A stretch of 64,000 nucleotides of DNA from an uncultured Rhodobacter sp. (lineage in GTDB: Bacteria > Pseudomonadota > Alphaproteobacteria > Rhodobacterales > Rhodobacteraceae): assembly GCA_945952585.1 (NCBI GenBank), contig CAMFII010000001.1, positions 558,001 to 622,000 on the forward strand, in the 5' to 3' direction. The notes beneath the pieces are model-generated. The model saw only the letters and a list, made by a program, of their open reading frames with translations, was not told the origin of the DNA and made no database searches. Below, piece by piece: positions 1 to 9,700 of the stretch. Position numbers and translations under genes: made by a program. How positions within the stretch are numbered: the stretch's first letter is position 1; each line of letters begins with the position of its first letter.

Positions 1-76
1 CCGGTGAGGGGTGGTCTGGTCCGTTTCGGTGCGTCTGGTCCATGCGCAGTCTCAAGCCCTGTGGTTCACTTCTTAC

Positions 77-568
77 ATGATCAAATCCGAAAAGATAAAT
101 CACCAACTGCAACGTCTGGTTGAAACGTGCGACTGGCGCTTTGCCGTCGGTCTTCGCGTAAGATTCAACCACCCGACCCTGCTTTACCAAACCTACCCGG
201 CCGGGTGGGTCGAATACTATGCGCAGAACGGCCTGCTGTTCTTTGATCCGACCGTGCGTTGGGGCTTGACCCATACCGGCACGATCTCCTGGGCCGACCT
301 CGAACCGGAGGACACGGCGGGCGTCTTCCGCCAGGCGCGGGATTACGGCCTGGCGCATGGCATCGCCGTTTCGGTCGGGGACGGGCCGATGCGGTCGATG
401 GGGTTCTTCGCGCATTCCGACCGCCCGATCACCGCGGAAGAGACGGCCGTCGCCCTTGACGTCGTGACAGCCCTGCACGACCTGACCGACGGCGTTCCGG
501 ACCTGCCGGCCGACAAGATCGCCGCGCTTCAGGCCCTTGGAGAGTTCATTCCAACCAAGGGCGCCTGA
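77..568 (+). CDS. LuxR-type autoinducer-binding domain protein lacking HTH
   Basis: A 163-residue protein resembling the N-terminal ligand-binding domain of LuxR-family quorum-sensing regulators. Visible family features are an aromatic-rich stretch (W..YY, then LLFFDPTV with the usual Asp-Pro) and the alternating strand/helix pattern of the acyl-homoserine-lactone pocket. It ends just after that domain: no C-terminal GerE/LuxR helix-turn-helix is present in frame or immediately downstream. An in-frame GTG start further upstream would add a 22-residue tail unlike the family, so the ATG at 77 was chosen; no strong ribosome binding site is seen. It is either a stand-alone ligand-binding regulator that works through protein contact or a remnant of a full LuxR protein. 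The ligand is unknown. Confidence 0.7.
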   Translation: MIKSEKINHQLQRLVETCDWRFAVGLRVRFNHPTLLYQTYPAGWVEYYAQNGLLFFDPTVRWGLTHTGTISWADLEPEDTAGVFRQARDYGLAHGIAVSVGDGPMRSMGFFAHSDRPITAEETAVALDVVTALHDLTDGVPDLPADKIAALQALGEFIPTKGA

Positions 569-746
569 CATCCGTTCAGGCAACTGGCTGCTCAAAGAGA
601 ATAAGTTGCTTCGCGTCCGTTCCGCGGCGGCGGGACGGGTCGAAAGTTCATTTCTCCGATGCAGGGCCTCTCCCATGTAGGGAAACCACAGCATTCCGAC
701 GTGAGAAAAACAATCCCCGACACTCCGATTGACGCCACGGAACGAT

Positions 747-947
747 TTACCAGTGCGGCGGGCGTTGATCCGCCAGGGGGATGGTTCCACCCGACGCTTC
801 GCGTTCGGCTTCGCGCTCCATCAGCATCTGCACCCGGCGATTGAGGCGATCCAATTCGACCGCCTGACGCGCGACCACCTCGGACAGGTCGTCGACCGTG
901 CGGACAAGGTGGGCGATGCGTTCCTCGAATATGGTCGTGTCGGTCAT
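747..947 (-). CDS. slyX: SlyX family protein
   Basis: A 66-residue protein with a heptad-like pattern ([15 protein letters not shown] and onward) predicted to form a coiled coil, and the terminal PPHW that matches the conserved PPHY/W tail of SlyX. The function of SlyX is not established; the name comes from linkage to slyD in enterics. The start is supported by a CAGGAGAT Shine-Dalgarno about 6 nt upstream; an upstream in-frame start would add ten Arg-rich residues. It is transcribed divergently from hisS. Confidence 0.8.
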   Translation of the reverse strand: MTDTTIFEERIAHLVRTVDDLSEVVARQAVELDRLNRRVQMLMEREAEREASGGTIPLADQRPPHW

Positions 948-1066
948 GGCGGATCTCCTGCGCCACACTCGCACAGGCCCGGATTGCCTTCAACGGCAGG
1001 CCCTTCGCTTGCCCCGCCGCGGCCTATCGGCTAAGGCAGCGCCGGACCAAGCCAGAGGACAAGATC

Positions 1067-2554
1067 ATGGCGGACGGAAAATCCCCGCGCCGGCCACGGG
1101 CCGAGACGCCGAAGGGCTTCCGCGACTATTTCGGCGCGGAAGTGACCGAGCGGAAGGCGATGCTCGACAAGATCGCCGCCGTCTATCACCGCCACGGCTT
1201 CGACCCTCTGGAAACCTCGGCCGTCGAGACGGTCGAGGCGCTTGGCAAGTTCCTTCCCGACGTGGATCGTCCGAACGAGGGCGTCTTTGCGTGGCAGGAC
1301 GAGGATCAGGACTGGCTGGCGCTGCGCTATGACCTGACCGCTCCGCTGGCCCGCGTGGCCGCGCAGTTCCGCAACGACCTGCCCTCGCCCTATCGCCGCT
1401 ACGCGATGGGTCCGGTCTGGCGCAACGAAAAGCCGGGTCCGGGCCGGTTCCGCCAGTTCTATCAATGCGATGCCGACACGGTCGGCGCGCCGTCCGTGGC
1501 GGCGGATGCCGAGATCTGCGCGATGCTGGCCGATGCGCTGGAAGAGGTCGGCATCCCGCGCGGCGACTACATCGTGCGGGTCAACAACCGCAAGGTCCTG
1601 AACGGCGTCATGGAGGTCGCGGGCGTCCTCGACCCCGCCGACCCCGAGAAATTCGCCCATGAGCGCGGCATCGTGCTGCGGGCGATCGACAAGCTCGACC
1701 GGCTGGGCCCAGACGGCGTGCGCGCGCTGCTGGGGGCGGGCCGCAAGGATGAGAGCGGCGATTTCACCAAGGGGGCGGGTCTCGGCGCGGAACAGGCCGA
1801 GGTCGTGATGGGCTTCATGGATGCCAAGCGCGACACCGGCCCGGCCACCATTGCGCGTCTGCGGGAACTGGTTGAGTCATCGCGGATCGGCACCGAGGGC
1901 GTGGATGAGCTTGAGACCATCGCCTCGCTGCTGGCCGCCCAAGGTTACGGCCCCGACCGCATCGTCATTGACCCGTCGGTGGTGCGTGGCCTCGGCTACT
2001 ACACCGGCCCGGTGTTCGAGGCGGAACTGACTTTCGAGATCCTCGACGAGAAAGGCCGCAAGCGGCAGTTCGGATCGGTGGCGGGCGGCGGGCGGTATGA
2101 CGATCTCGTCAAGCGCTTCACCGGCCAGTCGGTGCCAGCGACCGGCGTGTCGATCGGGGTGGACCGCTTGCTCGCCGCGCTGCGCGCGAAGGGCCGGACC
2201 AGCGCCGATACTACCGGTCCGGTCGTGGTGACCGTGATGGATCGCGATCGGATGGCCGATTACATGGCGATGGTGAACGACCTGCGCCGTGCCGGTATCC
2301 GCGCAGAGGTCTATCTCGGCAACCCGAAGAACTTCGGCAACCAGCTCAAATACGCCGACAAGCGCGCCGCGCCTGTCGCGGTCATTCAGGGCGGCAACGA
2401 GGCGGCCAACGGCACAGTGATACTCAAGGACCTGATCCTGGGCGCGAAGCTGGCCGAGGAGGCCACGCTCGAGGAATGGAAGGCCCGCCCGGCCCAGGTC
2501 GAGGTTCCGCGCGACCAACTGGTCGCGGCGGTGCGCGAGATGATCGGGCGATGA
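1067..2554 (+). CDS. hisS: Histidyl-tRNA synthetase
   Basis: Class II aminoacyl-tRNA synthetase charging tRNA-His with histidine in the cytoplasm (495 aa). The N-terminal [11 protein letters not shown] motif, the motif 2 region ([25 protein letters not shown]), the histidine-A motif ([16 protein letters not shown]) and motif 3 ([16 protein letters not shown], then [11 protein letters not shown]) are all readable. A C-terminal anticodon-binding domain follows from about residue 390. It belongs to the longer alphaproteobacterial type. The stop overlaps the hisZ start by 4 nt (ATGA), so hisS-hisZ-hisG is very likely one transcript. Confidence 0.97.
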   Translation: MADGKSPRRPRAETPKGFRDYFGAEVTERKAMLDKIAAVYHRHGFDPLETSAVETVEALGKFLPDVDRPNEGVFAWQDEDQDWLALRYDLTAPLARVAAQFRNDLPSPYRRYAMGPVWRNEKPGPGRFRQFYQCDADTVGAPSVAADAEICAMLADALEEVGIPRGDYIVRVNNRKVLNGVMEVAGVLDPADPEKFAHERGIVLRAIDKLDRLGPDGVRALLGAGRKDESGDFTKGAGLGAEQAEVVMGFMDAKRDTGPATIARLRELVESSRIGTEGVDELETIASLLAAQGYGPDRIVIDPSVVRGLGYYTGPVFEAELTFEILDEKGRKRQFGSVAGGGRYDDLVKRFTGQSVPATGVSIGVDRLLAALRAKGRTSADTTGPVVVTVMDRDRMADYMAMVNDLRRAGIRAEVYLGNPKNFGNQLKYADKRAAPVAVIQGGNEAANGTVILKDLILGAKLAEEATLEEWKARPAQVEVPRDQLVAAVREMIGR

Positions 2555-3660
2555 CCGCCCCCCGCGCCGCCGAGCGCGCCGAAGCCGAACGCCTTTTCGC
2601 CGCCTTCGTCGCGGCGCGCGGCGAGCCGGTCGAAACAGACATTCTGCAACCCGCCGATACCCTGCTCGACCTCTATGGCGAGGACATCCGCGCCCGCGCC
2701 TATGTCACCCACGACCCGCTGCGCGGCGAGATGATGCTGCGACCCGACTTCACCGTGCCGGTCGTGCAGATGCACATGGCCGAGGACCGCGAACCCGCCC
2801 GCTACTGCTACATGGGCGAGGTGTTCCGGAAACAGGATACCGCGTCCGAGGGCCGCGCCAGCGAGTATCTCCAGGTCGGGTTCGAGCTTTTCGCCCGCCA
2901 GCATCCGGCAGGCGCCGATGCGGAAGTGTTTGCGCTCTTCGCCCGCCTGCTCGCGCCGCTGAACCTGCGTCCCGTCACGGGCGATCTGGGCATCATCCTT
3001 GCGGCGATCGACGGGCTGAAGACCTCGGCACGGCGCAAGGCGGCGCTGACCCGCCATGTCTGGCGCCCCCGGCGGTTCCGGGCCCTGCTCGACCGCTTCG
3101 CCGGCCGGACCCCTGTTCCGCCGGCAAGGCAACGCCTGCTCGACCGCCTCGCCTCCGACAGCGTAGACGCGCTGATCGAAGCTGCAGGTCCCTTCGTCGG
3201 CCTCCGCACGCCGGAGGAGATCGCCATGCGCGCCCGGGGCCTGATCGAGGATGCGGACACGCCGCCGATCTCGGCGACCGAGGCCACGATCCTCGACGAC
3301 CTCCTGTCGCTGGAAGCCGCCGCGCCGGCCGCGCTGGCCCACCTGCGCGAGATCACGGCTGACCTGCCGTCCATCGCGCCCGCCGTTGATACCTTTGCCG
3401 ACCGTCTTGCCGCGCTGGAAGCCGAGGGCGTCGACATCTCGACCCTGCCTTTCGAAGCAAGCCACGGCCGCACCACGCTCGAATACTACGACGGATTCGT
3501 CTTCAGCTTCCTCGCCGACCGGCCCGGCTGGCCGCCCGTCGCCTCGGGCGGGCGCTACGATGCGCTCACCGCCGTGCTGGGCCAGGGCCGTACTCTGCCT
3601 GCGGTCGGCGGCGTGATCCGCCCGGCGCTCGTCGCCACGCTGAAGGGGGACGACGCATGA
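2551..3660 (+). CDS. hisZ: ATP phosphoribosyltransferase regulatory subunit HisZ
   Basis: A 369-residue HisRS paralogue without charging activity that partners with short-form HisG to make the active, histidine-sensitive first enzyme of histidine biosynthesis. It keeps the HisRS-like catalytic fold ([13 protein letters not shown] near residue 73; [14 protein letters not shown] near residue 332) but lacks the C-terminal anticodon-binding domain, as expected for HisZ. The ATG overlaps the hisS stop and its own stop overlaps the hisG start, giving tight translational coupling and 1:1 stoichiometry with HisG. Confidence 0.94.
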   Translation: MTAPRAAERAEAERLFAAFVAARGEPVETDILQPADTLLDLYGEDIRARAYVTHDPLRGEMMLRPDFTVPVVQMHMAEDREPARYCYMGEVFRKQDTASEGRASEYLQVGFELFARQHPAGADAEVFALFARLLAPLNLRPVTGDLGIILAAIDGLKTSARRKAALTRHVWRPRRFRALLDRFAGRTPVPPARQRLLDRLASDSVDALIEAAGPFVGLRTPEEIAMRARGLIEDADTPPISATEATILDDLLSLEAAAPAALAHLREITADLPSIAPAVDTFADRLAALEAEGVDISTLPFEASHGRTTLEYYDGFVFSFLADRPGWPPVASGGRYDALTAVLGQGRTLPAVGGVIRPALVATLKGDDA

Positions 3661-4367
3661 CGCTCAAGATCGGCGTGCCCTCGAAGGGCCGGCTCATGGA
3701 AAAGACTTTCGACTGGTTCGGGGCACGGGGCCTTCCCATGCGCCGCGCCGGGACCGAACGGGAATATTCCGGCGCGGTCGACGGCATCGACGGCATCGAC
3801 CTCGTGCTGCTGTCGGCCGGCGAGATCCCGCGCGAACTGGCCGCGGGGCGCATCCATCTCGGCGTCACCGGGTCCGATCTGGTCCGTGACAAGCTCGCCG
3901 ACTGGCATTCTCAGGTTGCCGAACTGGCGCCGCTCGGCTTCGGTCACGCCGATCTCATCATCGCTGTCCCGGCCGCCTGGATCGACGTCGACACGCTCGA
4001 CGACCTCGACGCTGCCGCTTCGGCCTTCCGCGCTGTTCACGGCCACCGCCTGCGGATCGCAACGAAGTACCATCGCCTGGTCCGCGATTTCCTGACCGAG
4101 CAGGGCATCGCCGATTATCAGCTCGTCGACAGCCAGGGCGCGACCGAAGGCACGGTCAAGAACCTGACGGCCGAGGCGATCGCCGACATCACCTCGACCG
4201 GCGAGACGTTGCGGGCAAACCACCTCAAGATCCTGTCCGATGGACTGGTCCACAGCTCCGAAGCAACTCTCTATGCGGCGCGCCACGCCGGCTGGTCGGT
4301 CGCCGAGCGACAGCTCCTGAAGCGCATTGCCGGCCGACTCGGGCTGGCGGTTCCGGCCGATCTTTGA
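3657..4367 (+). CDS. hisG: ATP phosphoribosyltransferase catalytic subunit (short form)
   Basis: Catalyses the first committed step of histidine synthesis: ATP plus PRPP gives phosphoribosyl-ATP. At 236 aa it is the short HisG that lacks the C-terminal regulatory domain and depends on HisZ, which is encoded immediately upstream with a 4-nt overlap. Family signatures are the start LKIGVPSKGRLMEKTFDWF, the internal GVTGSDLVRD segment, and the PRPP-binding region around residues 160-172 (QGATEGTVKNLTAEAI). Presence in a hisSZG unit rather than the main his operon is common in Rhodobacteraceae. Confidence 0.95.
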   Translation: MTLKIGVPSKGRLMEKTFDWFGARGLPMRRAGTEREYSGAVDGIDGIDLVLLSAGEIPRELAAGRIHLGVTGSDLVRDKLADWHSQVAELAPLGFGHADLIIAVPAAWIDVDTLDDLDAAASAFRAVHGHRLRIATKYHRLVRDFLTEQGIADYQLVDSQGATEGTVKNLTAEAIADITSTGETLRANHLKILSDGLVHSSEATLYAARHAGWSVAERQLLKRIAGRLGLAVPADL

Positions 4368-4394
4368 CCGGCTGGCTAGCTACTGCGCAGTTTC

Positions 4395-4416
4395 TTGACT
4401 AATCCTGTCGGATTAG
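4395..4416 (+). promoter_or_regulatory. Candidate iron-responsive operator overlapping a -35 box upstream of feoAB
   Basis: A TTGACT hexamer at 4395-4400 (-35-like) overlaps a perfect inverted repeat CTAATCC-TGTC-GGATTAG at 4399-4416. The GACTAATCCTGTC core resembles the GACT..GTC arrangement of IscR-type sites and the motif called the Iron-Rhodo box in Rhodobacterales; that match is from memory and was not scored. It lies about 45 nt upstream of feoA, where repression of iron uptake would be expected. A hairpin role is less likely because no T tract follows. Confidence 0.5.
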
Positions 4417-4458
4417 CCAGAAGGGGCGTCAGGCTCCCGGCCCTTGAGGACTTCACCC

Positions 4459-4758
4459 ATGATTACCCCGGCTCATCCGGACCGCCGTCCCGGCCAGAAC
4501 CCGGAGGCGCCCTGTCCGCTTGGCAGTCTTCATCGGGGGTATTCCGGCCACGTCCACCATATCAGCGCAAGCCATGACACGGGCGCCCTACCGCCAGAGG
4601 AACTGGAGCGCCGCCTGATCGAACTTGGCTTCGTCGAAGGGGCAAGGGTCCGTATCCTGCACGAGGGCCTGTTCGGGCGCGATCCGATCGCGGTACAGGT
4701 TAACGGTGCGACGGTGGCCTTGCGGCGGCGAGAGGCGATGGCGATCCTCGTCTCCTGA
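4459..4758 (+). CDS. feoA: Ferrous iron transport protein A
   Basis: A small (99 aa) cytoplasmic SH3-like protein of the Feo system that associates with FeoB. The FeoA core is visible in the C-terminal half (ELERRLIELGFVEGARVRIL, then DPIAVQVNGATVALRRREA). The N-terminal 45 residues are extra and low in recognisable structure. The ATG is preceded by GAGGA 8 nt upstream; an upstream TTG is less likely. Only 6 nt separate it from feoB. Confidence 0.88.
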   Translation: MITPAHPDRRPGQNPEAPCPLGSLHRGYSGHVHHISASHDTGALPPEELERRLIELGFVEGARVRILHEGLFGRDPIAVQVNGATVALRRREAMAILVS

Positions 4759-4764
4759 TCCGAC

Positions 4765-6633
4765 ATGAACCTGCCAGCCATCCGCCCGCGCTTTGCCATT
4801 GCCGGTCCGCCGAACTGCGGAAAGACCGCGCTGTTCAACGCGCTGACCGGAAGCCGCCAGAAGGTTGCCAACTATTCGGGCGTCACGGTCGAACGCAAGA
4901 CCGGCGTCGCCCGCCTTGCCACTGGCACCGAGATCGACCTTGTCGACCTGCCCGGCACGCATTCGCTCCGGGCCCGCAGCCCGGACGAAGAGGTGACCCG
5001 CGACGTGATCCTCGGGCGCCGCCCGGGCGAGCCGGTCCCGGACCTGTTGATCGCGGTCGTCGATGCCTCTTCGCCGAAGACCGGGCTTCGGCTGGCGATG
5101 GAGCTGGTCACGGTCGGGCTGCCGATGATCGTAGTCTTCAACATGATCGACATCGCCCGCCATCGCGGGATCGAGATCGACACGGCCGCGATGCAGGACA
5201 AGCTCGGTGTGCCGGTGGTTACCGCGAATTCGGTGCGCAAGGGCGGGCTTGATGCCCTGCTGGCGCAGTTGCAGGCAACGCTGGACGAAGGCGTTCCGCC
5301 AGCGGGCGAGAACCTGTGGAACCCGCCTTCGGCCAGCGATCTGCGGCAAAGCCACCGCGAGGCCGACCGGCTGATCGCGAGCGCCATTACGCTGCCGCCC
5401 GAACCCGATACCCTGACCCACAAGATCGACAAGGTTCTGTTGCACCCCGTGCTTGGCCTCGTCTGCCTGTTGGTGATCCTGTTCCTGATGTTCCAGGCAG
5501 TGTTCAGCTGGGCGCAGCCGGCGATGGATGTGATCGACGCTGCATTCACCGCGCTAGGGCAGGCAATCTCGACCCATCTTCCCGACGGCATCCTGCGGTC
5601 GTTCCTCTTGGACGCGGTGATCGCCGGGGTGGGCGGGGTGATCGTCTTCCTGCCGCAGATCCTCGTGCTGTTCCTGTTCATCCTGCTGCTGGAAGACCTT
5701 GGCTACATGGCCCGCGCGGCCTTTCTGATGGACAAGATCATGGGCGGGGCCGGCCTTCATGGCCGGGCCTTTATCCCGCTCCTGTCGTCCTTCGCCTGCG
5801 CGGTGCCGGGGATCATGTCGGCCCGGGTGATCGAGAACCGCCGCGATCGGCTGACGACGATCCTGGTCGCGCCGCTGATGACCTGTTCGGCGCGCATCCC
5901 GGTCTACACGCTCATCATCGCGGCCTTCATCCCGGCGCGGCCAGTTCTCGGGGTGCTGAACCTCCAGGGACTGGTGATGTTCGTGCTTTATGTCGCCGGA
6001 ATCGCCTCGGCCCTGGCGGTTTCCTTCGCCGCGAAGATGCTGGTCTGGCGCCATACGCCCAGCCCGCCCTTCATGCTCGACCTGCCTGACTACAAGATGC
6101 CTCGGTTGAAGTCCGTGGCGATCGGCCTCTGGCAGCGCGCCCGCGCCTTCCTTCGCCGCGCGGGAACGACGATCTTCACAATGACGGTGCTGATCTGGGT
6201 GCTGGCGACCCTGCCCGGCGCCCCGCCCGGTGCTACCCAGCCTGCCATCTACTATTCCTTCGCGGCCTGGCTCGGCCACCTCCTGGAGCCGATCCTTGCC
6301 CCGATCGGCTTCAACTGGCAGATCTCGGTGGCCCTGATCCCCGGCATGGCGGCGCGGGAAATCGCCGTCTCCGGCCTCGCCACCGTCTATGCCGTGGGCG
6401 GCGACGGGGCCAATCTTGGCTCCGTACTCGCGCATAACTGGAGCCTTGCGACCGCGCTGTCACTGCTCGTTTGGTACATCTTCGCGCCGCAATGCATCTC
6501 GACCCTCGCCGTGATCCGCCGCGAGACCGGTGGCCAGCGCTGGATGTGGGCGACCTTCGCCTACATGTTCGCCCTTGCCTGGATCGGGTCGTTCCTGATC
6601 TACAACGGCGCCGTCGCCATGGGCTGGGGCTGA
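4765..6633 (+). CDS. feoB: Ferrous iron transporter FeoB
   Basis: Inner-membrane Fe(II) transporter with an N-terminal GTPase. G1 (GPPNCGKT, residues about 13-20), G2 (SGVTVERKTG), G3 (DLPGTHSL) and G4 (NMID) are all intact, followed by the helical GDI-like region and two Gate-type membrane halves with many hydrophobic helices (for example LVCLLVILFLMFQAVFSW near residue 230). At 622 residues it is shorter than the E. coli protein (about 770), with a short cytoplasmic tail. No feoC follows; the gene ends just before a pair of inverted repeats. Expression is probably controlled from the site upstream of feoA. Confidence 0.96.
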   Translation: MNLPAIRPRFAIAGPPNCGKTALFNALTGSRQKVANYSGVTVERKTGVARLATGTEIDLVDLPGTHSLRARSPDEEVTRDVILGRRPGEPVPDLLIAVVDASSPKTGLRLAMELVTVGLPMIVVFNMIDIARHRGIEIDTAAMQDKLGVPVVTANSVRKGGLDALLAQLQATLDEGVPPAGENLWNPPSASDLRQSHREADRLIASAITLPPEPDTLTHKIDKVLLHPVLGLVCLLVILFLMFQAVFSWAQPAMDVIDAAFTALGQAISTHLPDGILRSFLLDAVIAGVGGVIVFLPQILVLFLFILLLEDLGYMARAAFLMDKIMGGAGLHGRAFIPLLSSFACAVPGIMSARVIENRRDRLTTILVAPLMTCSARIPVYTLIIAAFIPARPVLGVLNLQGLVMFVLYVAGIASALAVSFAAKMLVWRHTPSPPFMLDLPDYKMPRLKSVAIGLWQRARAFLRRAGTTIFTMTVLIWVLATLPGAPPGATQPAIYYSFAAWLGHLLEPILAPIGFNWQISVALIPGMAAREIAVSGLATVYAVGGDGANLGSVLAHNWSLATALSLLVWYIFAPQCISTLAVIRRETGGQRWMWATFAYMFALAWIGSFLIYNGAVAMGWG

Positions 6634-6639
6634 GCCGGC

Positions 6640-6696
6640 GATTTTTCTACGAAAAATCAGGCCTATATGACTCTCAAGATTTTTCGCAGAAAAATC
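6640..6696. terminator. Two near-identical 8-bp hairpins between convergent feoB and dnaE
   Basis: Two perfect inverted repeats occur 19 nt apart: GATTTTTC-TAC-GAAAAATC (6640-6658) and GATTTTTC-GCA-GAAAAATC (6678-6696). Both arms carry T5/A5 tracts, so they can act as intrinsic terminators on either strand between the convergent feoB and dnaE transcripts. The duplication of one arm sequence suggests a dispersed repeat family rather than a chance terminator; that is inference. Confidence 0.6.
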
Positions 6697-6709
6697 GACC
6701 CGCGCCTGA

Positions 6710-9700
6710 CTACATCTCTTCGACCGCCCGCACTCCGGAAATCGCCCGAAGCGCCCCGCGCACTTGCGGCGTGACGGGCAGGACTTGCGGCAACTCGATA
6801 TCGATCTCCTCGCCGGTTTCCGGATCGGCGACGCAGATCGTCACTGCCCCCCGGGCCCGGGCCGAGTCCGTCTTCACACGCTCGAACAGGGCTGCGACCG
6901 AGGCTGCCGCCTCGGCCCGGTCCAGATGGATACGCAGGCCCGCTGCGCCACCCGCCTCGGCCGCCACCTGATCGATCGGCTGCACCGCGCGGGCCAGAAG
7001 CTTCAGCGTCTCGCCTTCCAGCGTCGCCTCGACCGTCAGGACCACGTTCCGCCCTGGTTCCAGGTGGTCCCGCGCCGCTTCCAGCACATCGGAGAACACC
7101 GTCACCTCGTAAAGTCCCGTCGGATCGGACAGCTGCGCGAAGGCAAAGCGGTTGCCCTTGGCCGACTTCCGCTCCTGTCGACCCGAGACCGATCCGGCGA
7201 TCTTGGCCACCATCGGCCCCCGCTCCGCCGCCGCGGCGATTTCGGTCAGCGTCCGCACATCGCGGCGCTTCAGGCTCGACATGTAGTCGTCGAGCGGATG
7301 GCCCGACAGGTAGAAGCCGATCGCCTTGTGTTCCTCGGCCAGGCGCTCGACTGGCAGCCAGTCGTCCCGGTTCGCCAGCCGCGGCTCGGGCAGGTCCGCC
7401 CCGGCTTCACCGAAAAGCGAGACCTGCGCCGACCCCGCCGCCTCGTGGATCGCGGCGGAGTAGGCCACCAGCGCATCCAGCGCCTCGAACACCCGCGCCC
7501 GGTTGCGGTCGAGCACGTCGAAGGCCCCGGCCCGCGCCAGCATCTCCAGCGGCCGCTTGCCCACCCGCTTCAGGTCAACCCGCCGCGCCACATCGAAAAG
7601 GGTGACGAAAGGCTTCGCGCCCCGTGCCTCAACGATCATCCGCATCGCCTCGACGCCCACGTTCTTCAGCGCGCCGAGCGCATAGACCACTGCCCCGTCC
7701 TTGACCGAGAAGGTCGCCTGCGAGGCATTGATGCAGGGCGCGACGGTGCGGATCCCGAGCTTGTCGATCTCGCGCTTGTAGACGGCCAGCTTGTCGGTCA
7801 GGTGGATGTCGCAGTTCATGACGGCAGCCATGAACTCCACTGGATGGTTTGCCTTCAGCCAGGCCGTCTGGTAGCTGACCACCGCATAGGCGGCGGCGTG
7901 CGACTTGTTGAAGCCGTAGTTCGCGAACTTCTCGAGCAGGTCGAAGACTTCGCCCGACTTCTTCGCGTCGATCCCGTGGGTCTTGGTGCAGCCCTCGATG
8001 AATTTCGGGCGCTCCTTGGCCATCTCCTCGGCGATCTTCTTGCCCATGGCGCGGCGCAAGAGGTCGGCGCCGCCGAGCGAATAGCCCGCCATGACCTGCG
8101 CGATCTGCATCACCTGTTCCTGGTAGACGATGATGCCCTGCGTCTCGGCCAGGATATGGTCGATGGTCGGGTGGATCGACTCGATCTCGCGCAGCCCGTT
8201 CTTCACCTCGCAATAGGTCGGGATGTTCTCCATCGGACCGGGACGGTAGAGCGCCACCAGCGCCACGATGTCCTCGATGCAGGTCGGTTTCATGCGCCGC
8301 AGCGCATCCATCATCCCCGAGCTTTCGACCTGGAACACCGCCACGGTCTTCGCCGCCGCGTAAAGCTCGTAGCTTGGCTTGTCGTCGAGCGGGATATGCC
8401 CGATGTCATCGACCGCCTCGGGCTTCGGCTCATAAAGGACCCGCCCGTCAGCCGCCTCGTGCAGGTGCCGCCCCCCGGCCCTGATGAGGTCGATGGCATT
8501 CTGGATCACCGTCAGCGTCTTCAGCCCGAGGAAGTCGAACTTCACCAGCCCTGCCGCCTCGACCCATTTCATGTTGAACTGCGTCGCCGGCATGTCCGAG
8601 CGCGGGTCCTGATAGAGCGGCACCAGCTCATCCAGCGGCCGGTCCCCGATCACCACGCCCGCCGCATGGGTCGACGCGTTGCGCAAAAGCCCCTCGATCT
8701 GCTCGGCATAGGTCAGAAGCCGGCCCACGACCTCTTCTTTCGCCGCTTCGCGTAGACGGGGCTCGTCGGCCAGGGCCTTGGTGATCGAAACCGGCTTCAC
8801 ACCCTCGACCGGGATCAGCTTCGACAGGCGGTCGACCTGCCCGTAGGACATCTGCAGCACGCGTCCCACGTCGCGCACCGCCGCCTTCGACAGGAGAGCA
8901 CCGAAGGTGATGATCTGACCGACCTTCTCGCGCCCGTAGTGCTCCTGCACATAGCGGATCACCTCCTCCCGCCGGTCCATGCAGAAGTCAATGTCGAAGT
9001 CCGGCATCGAAACCCGCTCGGGGTTCAGGAAGCGTTCGAAGAGCAGCGAATAGCGCAGGGGGTCGAGGTCGGTGATCGTCAGCGCATAGGCCACGAGACT
9101 ACCCGCACCTGACCCCCGGCCCGGTCCCACCGGGATGCCATGCGACTTGGCCCATTTGATGAAGTCGGCCACGATCAGGAAGTAGCCGGGGAAGCCCATC
9201 TGCTCGATGATGCCAAGCTCGAAGGCCAGCCGGTCCTCGTACTCCTTCACGGTCACAGCATGCGGGATCACCGCGAGCCGCGCCTTGAGCCCTTCCCAGG
9301 CCTGGCGCCGCAACTCCTCCACCTCGTCATCGGCAAAGCGTGGCAGGATGGGCTTGCGCTTCTTCGCGGCATAGGCGCAGCGGCGGGCGATCTCGACCGT
9401 GTTCTCCAGCGCCTCGGGCAGGTCGGCGAACAGCGCGCACATCTCGGCTTCGGATTTGAAATAGTGCTGCGGCGTCAGTCGCCGGCGCGGCGCCTGCTGG
9501 TCGACATAGGCGCCCTCGGCGATGCAGATCATCGCGTCATGCGCCTCGTACATCTCGGATTTCGGGAAATAGACGTCGTTCGTGGCGACCAGCGGCAGGC
9601 CCAGCTCATAGGCCAGCGTCACCAGCCCCGGTTCGGTCGCCCGCTCCGCCTCGGTCGTCAGCCCGCCTTCTCCCGGATGGCGCTGCAGCTCCATATAAAG

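Noticed and set aside
592-993. 133-codon minus-strand frame overlapping slyX
   Set aside because: Arg/Pro/Gly-rich product overlapping the recognised SlyX frame with no motif.
6764-8755. 663-codon open frame antisense to dnaE
   Set aside because: Composition shadow; no start signal or domain.
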